Shown in pieces: positions 58,974 to 64,000 of a DNA stretch of 64,000 nt (positions are counted from its first letter, which is position 1; the number at the start of each line of letters is the position of its first letter). Under the pieces are notes generated by a model. That model was not told the origin of the DNA. It ran no database searches and saw only the letters and a program-made list of their open reading frames with translations. The position numbers were made by a program, and so were the translations under genes. The DNA is from Lentibacillus sp. CBA3610 (lineage in GTDB: Bacteria; Bacillota; Bacilli; Bacillales; Amphibacillaceae): assembly GCF_013373365.1 (NCBI RefSeq), contig NZ_CP035925.1:2356001-2420000 (forward strand), in the 5' to 3' direction.

Positions 58974-60048
58974 TTATGATATTGCGATTATTGGAAGCGG
59001 TGCAGTCGGCAGCAGTATCGCTTATCATCTATCGGAAACAAAACAGAAAGATATATTAGTGATTGATAAAGGCTTCCCGCTGGCTGGCACTTCAGGCTCT
59101 ACACAGGCATGGGTATGGGTGCATCCTAAAACACCTTCCTGGTATGGCGAGTTAAATATGTATAGTGCTGAGTTATATCCCATTCTTGAGAAAAAAATTG
59201 GTGATGTTGAATATCGGCGAACAGGCGGTATCGCCCCATTTTTCTCGGAATCTGACCGTAAAGACGCTTTGAAATTAGCTGAAGCACAGGCCGAAGCAGG
59301 CATCAATATCGATGTTTTGAGCCGGAAGGAAGTATTAGAGAAAGAACCGGCATTGTCACCAAACATTGCTGGGGCAACGTTTAGTCAATTGGACGGAAAT
59401 GTTAATCCTTTTCGTTTAGTTGAACTGTATATAAAAGCAGCCAAAAAAAATGATGTAACATTTTCATTTTATAACCGAGTCCATGATATTCAAAAGCGAA
59501 AAGATACGTTTACCATTCATACCGAAAAAGGTGAATTTGCCGCCAAGCAGCTGATACTGGCAGGAGGTCCATGGACAAAAGAGCTGGGGAACATGATTAA
59601 TATCACTATTCCCGTGAAACAGGTGCGTGGTCAAATTCTTGTGACTGAACCATTGGCCCCTCTGCTAAAACATACGATTGGCGGGATACGACAAGCCAAC
59701 AACGGCGAAATTCTAATAGGCTATTCGAAAGAGGAAGTTGGGTATGATCGGCGCACGGACTTAGATGTTATCCATGATACAGCTAACATGGCTGTTCAGT
59801 ATGTCCCCGATCTGGCAAAAGCAAATGTGGTACGGTGTTTTTCCGGAATTCGTGTAATGCCTGAGGACGGACTTCCGATTATTGGAAATTTACCAGGATT
59901 AGAAAATGCATTTATTGCATCTATGCACAGTGGCATTACATTATCACCAATCGTTGGAACCTTGATGTCGGAATTAATCTTTGATGGGGAAACGAGCATC
60001 GATATTCAAAATTACGATATTCAACGGTTTGAAAAAATGAAGGCCTAA
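58963..60048 (+). CDS. DAO-family FAD oxidoreductase, catalytic beta subunit (HcnC-like)
   Basis: A 361-residue flavoprotein of the glycine/sarcosine/D-amino-acid oxidase group. YDIAIIGSGAVGSSIAYHLS at the start binds FAD; LAGGPWTKELG near residue 200, PVKQVRGQILVTEPL near 220 and FIASMHSGITLSPIVG near 325 are family landmarks. It would be the site of substrate oxidation in the four-gene complex. I use the GTG at 58963 with GGGTGGTG upstream rather than the earlier in-frame ATG. Substrate could be proline, hydroxyproline, an opine or a methylated amino acid. Confidence 0.88.
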   Translation: MKNSYDIAIIGSGAVGSSIAYHLSETKQKDILVIDKGFPLAGTSGSTQAWVWVHPKTPSWYGELNMYSAELYPILEKKIGDVEYRRTGGIAPFFSESDRKDALKLAEAQAEAGINIDVLSRKEVLEKEPALSPNIAGATFSQLDGNVNPFRLVELYIKAAKKNDVTFSFYNRVHDIQKRKDTFTIHTEKGEFAAKQLILAGGPWTKELGNMINITIPVKQVRGQILVTEPLAPLLKHTIGGIRQANNGEILIGYSKEEVGYDRRTDLDVIHDTANMAVQYVPDLAKANVVRCFSGIRVMPEDGLPIIGNLPGLENAFIASMHSGITLSPIVGTLMSELIFDGETSIDIQNYDIQRFEKMKA

Positions 60049-60169
60049 TATGGTAAAAACCATATAAAAACTTAACATTTCATAGAATTGGTAATTGTTG
60101 AACCACCGTGGCCTTTTAATAGAGAAGGAACGAACTAAGCTTGAGTGAGCTGTTAGGGAGGAGATATCT

Positions 60170-61582
60170 ATGGATGAAATTACAGCAATTATCATTTTTT
60201 CCAGCTTGGTATTGATAATTATAGGCGCAATATCGCTGTATGTTGGTCGCAGGAAAAAGGGTGAAGAGAATTGGACGGTTGCTGGCAGATCGTTACCTTT
60301 GTATGTCGTTATAGGTACGCAATTTGCAAGTGCACAGGGCGGCGGGATGTTAGTAGCTCAAGTTGGAATTGGCTACGGCGCCGGGTGGTCTGCCATCATG
60401 TACGGAGCTTTTATAGGCATCGGTCTTTTTATATTAGTGATTATTGCGAAATGGCTTAGAGTAGAAAAATTCTCTACAATTCCTGAAATCTTCATTAGGT
60501 TGTATGGAAATCACAAGATCTTAGTGACATCTGCTACATTAATGACAATCGTTGTTCCATTCGGATGGGTTTGTACACAACTTGTCGCATTTGGAAGCCT
60601 GTTTTCTGAGATAACAGGTGTATCTTCTTCACTGCTTGTAGTCATTTTTGCAGGTATTAGTTTAATTTTTATCCTGCCGGCCGGATTAGCTTCAGTAGCA
60701 TGGACCGATTTTATATTCGGATGTCTGATGGTGATTATGGCTGTAGCAAGTGCTGTATTTGCCGTTAATCTAGCTGGTGGATGGGACACCATGTCCAGCA
60801 ATGTTCCCCAAGAAATGATTCGTTTTCCAGAAGGATTAGGGGCAGTGGGGTTGGTAACGATTGCATTGTGGTCACTATCTACCTTACCTGGGACTTTAAC
60901 CAACCAAATGTACTATCAAAGAATATTTGCAGCTAAAGACGCTGGTACAGCAAGGTGGTCATTAGGCATCACGGCTATTATCATTATACTATCCGTTGTT
61001 TGGGCATCTATTATGGGAATGTCTATCCGTTCGATGAATCCTAATTTGGAAAATCAGGAAATGGCTGCTGGATGGTTTTTAACACAACTGCCAATCTGGT
61101 TTTTGGGGCTATATTCAGCATTTATTATAGCGTCTATCATGTCAACGATAAGTAGTGCAGTCCAATCTGTTGTAGCAAATATCACGCGCGATATATATAA
61201 ATCCTATATCAATCCTGCAGCAAGCGAGAAAAAATTATTGAAGTTATCCAGAATGTTCTCATTTCTTGTACTTATTATAGGTATTAATTTATCTATATTG
61301 TTCCCAGGGGCTTTAGATTGGCTTGTAGCAACCTATGCATATTCTGCTTCCGGTTTATTAGTTCCGATTTTTCTTGGCTTTGCCTTAAAAAACACACGCT
61401 TTTTAACGCAACAGGGCGTTATTGGCAGTATATTCCTTGGGGTATTAGGCACAGCAATTGCCCACATGATTGGTACTGAAATTCCTTATGCTATATTTGG
61501 GTTAGTCACTTCTTTAATTGGAATACTCGTTATCAGCTTTTTTACAAACAATAAAAGCGAGCCGGACTCTGCTGTCATCTAA
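60170..61582 (+). CDS. sodium:solute symporter (SSS family)
   Basis: A 470-residue Na+-coupled symporter with about thirteen hydrophobic segments. Signatures: YVGRRKKGEENWTVAGRSLP near residue 25, FASAQGGGMLVAQVGIGYGA near 50, and SIMSTISSAVQSVVANITRD near 325 (Na+-site helix). RBS GGGAGGAG. It follows the four-subunit dehydrogenase operon by 121 bp without a terminator in between, so it probably supplies that complex with substrate, for example proline or a related amino acid. Confidence 0.9.
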   Translation: MDEITAIIIFSSLVLIIIGAISLYVGRRKKGEENWTVAGRSLPLYVVIGTQFASAQGGGMLVAQVGIGYGAGWSAIMYGAFIGIGLFILVIIAKWLRVEKFSTIPEIFIRLYGNHKILVTSATLMTIVVPFGWVCTQLVAFGSLFSEITGVSSSLLVVIFAGISLIFILPAGLASVAWTDFIFGCLMVIMAVASAVFAVNLAGGWDTMSSNVPQEMIRFPEGLGAVGLVTIALWSLSTLPGTLTNQMYYQRIFAAKDAGTARWSLGITAIIIILSVVWASIMGMSIRSMNPNLENQEMAAGWFLTQLPIWFLGLYSAFIIASIMSTISSAVQSVVANITRDIYKSYINPAASEKKLLKLSRMFSFLVLIIGINLSILFPGALDWLVATYAYSASGLLVPIFLGFALKNTRFLTQQGVIGSIFLGVLGTAIAHMIGTEIPYAIFGLVTSLIGILVISFFTNNKSEPDSAVI

Positions 61583-62006
61583 TGCAGATTTATAGAGTTT
61601 ATGGATAACAATATGATAGAACGTTTTTGGCAAAGCCATGTCAAAGGAGGCACACCCTTGGCGCGAACTAACATAGGAAAGGCTGAATTTATAAGATGGG
61701 AAAGGAAAGGGACAAAACGAAGGATCTTTCAACATTTGAGCTTCTTTGTGTTTTCTAGTGTTGTTCAACTGTTCAGTCATCCAAAAAACAAACTTTGTAG
61801 TCAATCCTTCTTGCATATGACACTGTCCATAATACACCCCTATTAGTTAGAACCACTCAACGATTAAGTTTTTAATTCCAATTGACTTAATATTAAATCT
61901 AACGCAGTTCCACTTATGGTATAGTACCTAATTTTAGTTAAGACTATGTCACCGTCTTGATAGAATAGTTTATCAATAATCCCTGCACCTTATCGAAAGT
62001 ACTTAA
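61583..62006. other. convergent intergenic region, no gene seen
   Basis: About 420 bp between the SSS symporter and the DUF4127 gene. Short open frames have no ribosome binding site or recognisable content. No terminator hairpin for the symporter gene was clear to me. Confidence 0.4.
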
Positions 62007-62031
62007 ACCCCGGCCCATTCAAGGCCGGGGT
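62007..62031 (-). terminator. terminator of the DUF4127 gene
   Basis: ACCCCGGCC, 7-nt loop, GGCCGGGGT, followed leftwards by TTAAGT. Very stable 9-bp GC stem, 11 bp from the stop codon. Confidence 0.8.
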
Positions 62032-62042
62032 AACTACATCCA

Positions 62043-63695
62043 TTATAATCCCAATTCCGGTTCCAATTCTGTTTCAAAAGTTCTCGGCCATGGCAGTTCA
62101 ACATGGACGTTTTCAAGATTTTCAATCATTGTATAAAAATCTTTATTTCCTCGGCTGCCAATGTATACGTCCTTTCCTTTGAAATGCTGCTCATACCACA
62201 TTTCTGTTTCATCCTTCAGATTGTCACGGACAAAATGGTTTACTTTATCATAATCATCGCCGAGCTGCCAAGGATTTGCTCCTATTTCAGTAATAAACGC
62301 ATCGGTATCAGGTTTCACAACATTTTTATATCCTTGATCCAGGGCAAAGCGATGCAGTAAAAATTCATAGTGTGCTTCCGCCGTTTCTTTATAATATGGC
62401 ACCCCAAAACCGGATTCCTGTGAAAGAAACGCATCCCTTGCTGCAGCGTGACCAACCGTAATTCCTAAGGCATTACCAGCCGTGTTCCATCCGCTATAAG
62501 CCCAAATTTTGCTTAAGTCTATTTGATCGGCAAGACCTTCCACAAAAGGCTCATCAGCACGATTAACAGACAGTACATCGCCGATAGCCACCTGTTTATC
62601 CTCGGAAACCCATCCGCTGATTCGATCAATCATGCCATTGATATCAGCTTCTCGTTCACTTGATTCTTCAGAGGGCGTATTTAACATCAAATGAATATCC
62701 GCTTCTCCTTCATCTTCAGTGATAACGCCACCGGCCGATTCAATATGTTTTTGAACGTTTTCATCAAATGGCGTATCTTCCAACGGTGCCACCCAATCTG
62801 CACCATCAATACCACCGTATTCTACATAAAAACTGGGCGACTCCTGATAGAATTGGGAAGCAAACCTTGATACCAGTACAACATCAACTTCATCTGCCCC
62901 GGGAAATATGGCGACTTTATCTTCTACACCAAGCGATTCCGCCTTATCAGCAAGAATTTCACGTTCCGCACGATGGAGGCCATATGGGTTGGCGTCATCC
63001 TGGGCAAGGATCAGATGGTCGATGTAGCCCTCTTCGGCCCAATCAATCATTTGTTGGTTAACTTCGTGATTGCGTTCCCGGGCTGCTAAGTAATCCTCCA
63101 ACACGCTTTCCGGAATAACCTGCTCTAACTCTTCCAATCTTTCACGATCCTCTTCCATGTCCAAGTTATGGACTTTATCATAAAGAATCGCCCATTCCCT
63201 GATCAAATCATAGTACTTCCTTGATTCTTCACTTATAGCAGTAACAGCAAGCCGCTGAATCGTATCATAGACATATACCGGTTTATCCGGATGTTTTTCT
63301 TTAAGTTCTTTGATTACTTCTATGTTGTCCACAGCCTCATCTAATGATTTCTCACCAGTCCTTGAGGCAATCAGCCCGCCATACGCCAACATGCTGGTTG
63401 AAATCACAAAACCATCAGCACGTTCACTGTTCTCCAATAGCCACTGACCAACTCTTTCACTGTTACCGGGCGTATTATAATAGCCAATCATCTCTTCTGG
63501 CGGATTTATAATGTTAACCCCGGCCGACTCACCCACTTTTTCGGGAAAATAGAGGTTTGCTGGACGATCATCCAACGGGACCATTAATAGATTTGCCAAA
63601 TCATCGTCGGAACCCTTAGCTGATACGCTGCTAACAGTCGAAAAAAACAAAACTACTGTGAGGATTGAAAAAAAACCTATTTTAAGAGATTTCAT
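62043..63695 (-). CDS. secreted DUF4127 family protein
   Basis: A 550-residue protein with a signal peptide (about residues 1-26, SILTVVLFFSTVSSVSAKG) and a DUF4127 domain across the rest. Diagnostic stretches: LLMVPLDDRPANLYFPEKVG at the mature N-terminus, SMLAYGGLIASR near 105, LILAQDDANPYGLHRAER near 230, FPGADEVDVVLVSRFAS near 265 and WAYSGWNTAGNALGITVGHA near 405. The family is of unknown function, probably an extracellular hydrolase. RBS AAAGGAG. Its neighbour encodes an FAD oxidoreductase of a type often grouped with carbohydrate-degrading genes. Confidence 0.88.
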   Translation of the reverse strand: MKSLKIGFFSILTVVLFFSTVSSVSAKGSDDDLANLLMVPLDDRPANLYFPEKVGESAGVNIINPPEEMIGYYNTPGNSERVGQWLLENSERADGFVISTSMLAYGGLIASRTGEKSLDEAVDNIEVIKELKEKHPDKPVYVYDTIQRLAVTAISEESRKYYDLIREWAILYDKVHNLDMEEDRERLEELEQVIPESVLEDYLAARERNHEVNQQMIDWAEEGYIDHLILAQDDANPYGLHRAEREILADKAESLGVEDKVAIFPGADEVDVVLVSRFASQFYQESPSFYVEYGGIDGADWVAPLEDTPFDENVQKHIESAGGVITEDEGEADIHLMLNTPSEESSEREADINGMIDRISGWVSEDKQVAIGDVLSVNRADEPFVEGLADQIDLSKIWAYSGWNTAGNALGITVGHAAARDAFLSQESGFGVPYYKETAEAHYEFLLHRFALDQGYKNVVKPDTDAFITEIGANPWQLGDDYDKVNHFVRDNLKDETEMWYEQHFKGKDVYIGSRGNKDFYTMIENLENVHVELPWPRTFETELEPELGL

Positions 63696-63708
63696 CTAAA
63701 CGACTCCT

Positions 63709-64000
63709 TTAATTTTGATTCTCTCCAAATGTCGCCTCCATTCTTGCTACAGGATCATCTTCTATTGAATCATCCCAATCAAGAACCTGGCTTGCATTTT
63801 CCAATTCGTTCTTCAAAGCCTGATAGTCGACTTCCTGCACAGTTGTATCGTTTTTATGGGCTAAAGCAGCCGCTGCTCCTGCTGACTGACCAAGGATCAT
63901 AAATACCGGTTCCATCCGGATTGATCCATAAGCAATATGAGAGCTTGATAAACAAACTGGAACCAGCAAATTGGTGCATTCTTCGGACTTTGGACGAATA
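63709..64000 (-). CDS. FAD-dependent oxidoreductase, C-terminal part (cut by window edge)
   Basis: The last 96 codons of a gene that continues beyond the window. The frame is open to the edge, reading [20 protein letters not shown], then [20 protein letters not shown]. The [25 protein letters not shown] pattern is that of FAD-dependent oxidoreductases (PF12831 type, often labelled xanthan lyase). It is 13 bp upstream of the DUF4127 gene and is probably in the same operon. Confidence 0.82.
   Translation of the reverse strand, partial: IRPKSEECTNLLVPVCLSSSHIAYGSIRMEPVFMILGQSAGAAAALAHKNDTTVQEVDYQALKNELENASQVLDWDDSIEDDPVARMEATFGENQN

Noticed and set aside
1..64000. CRISPR array
   Set aside because: No set of direct repeats with unique spacers of similar length was found. 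The minisatellite has no spacers, and the 28-bp repeats are kilobases apart.

Overview
The window looks like a chromosomal segment of a moderately halophilic or alkaliphilic member of the Bacillaceae (Virgibacillus/Oceanobacillus/Lentibacillus-like). This is inferred from low-GC Firmicute-type gene starts (strong AGGAGG-like ribosome binding sites, frequent GTG and TTG starts), sigma-A promoters, Bacillus-type LexA and PhoP boxes, OpuAC-type and BCCT betaine uptake, and a large set of Na+-coupled transporters (2HCT, GltS, AGCS, NhaC, SNF and SSS families). No 16S or marker gene is present, so the genus is not proven.

Layout. 0.4-5.7 kb: an AEC transporter, then a GntR regulator divergent from a CoA-transferase / CitE-like lyase / 2-hydroxycarboxylate transporter operon. 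5.9-6.6 kb: a 20-bp minisatellite open in all six frames, a duplicated noncoding block and a broken copy of the 3' end of the alkaline phosphatase gene. 6.6-7.0 kb: a compact type I toxin-antitoxin locus too small for normal ORF calling. 7.1-10.6 kb: an ornithine-cyclodeaminase-like enzyme and a GltS-type transporter with a divergent RpiR regulator. 11-17.3 kb: an AGCS symporter, then an IclR regulator divergent from two DDAH/amidinotransferase-fold hydrolases and a RocB-like M20 peptidase. 17.5-20 kb: a pcm remnant, a hypothetical gene and alkaline phosphatase with a four-repeat PhoP box. 20.3-23.9 kb: a complete TAXI-type TRAP transporter. 24 kb: tRNA-Pro(GGG). 24.2-35.4 kb: BCCT and NhaC transporters, a five-gene amidohydrolase / Rieske / aldehyde dehydrogenase / Rieske / reductase operon, an orphan OpuAC-like lipoprotein and an acetamidase/formamidase.

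35.9-39.5 kb holds two pRiA4b ORF-3-like proteins around an unknown gene, then a 54-codon membrane-protein ORF behind a LexA-box promoter. 39.6-44.7 kb is a catabolic cluster (ornithine cyclodeaminase family, SNF transporter, FAD oxidoreductase, CdaR-like regulator) that looks as if it is decaying, since the oxidoreductase 5' end and the regulator carry frameshifts. 44.8-57.1 kb is accessory DNA: SEC-C and STAS-like proteins, unknown membrane proteins, P63C and DUF3800 proteins, truncated sigma-factor copies with a shared 100-110 bp inverted-repeat element, a ParB-like protein, an orphan toxin/immunity-like pair, and remnants of phnG, a nitrilase and comM/yifB. 57.2-61.6 kb is a four-subunit flavin/iron-sulfur dehydrogenase operon with an SSS symporter. 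The window ends with a DUF4127 protein and the 3' end of a FAD oxidoreductase gene.

The common theme of the intact genes is Na+-driven uptake of organic acids, amino acids, guanidino compounds and betaines, each coupled to a nearby oxidative or hydrolytic enzyme set. Across the window run two short interspersed repeat families: a 28-bp element centred on GTCACTGTGAC (nine copies, all in one orientation) and a G-rich palindromic element (four copies). In three places the second sits just upstream of the first, suggesting one composite REP-like element.
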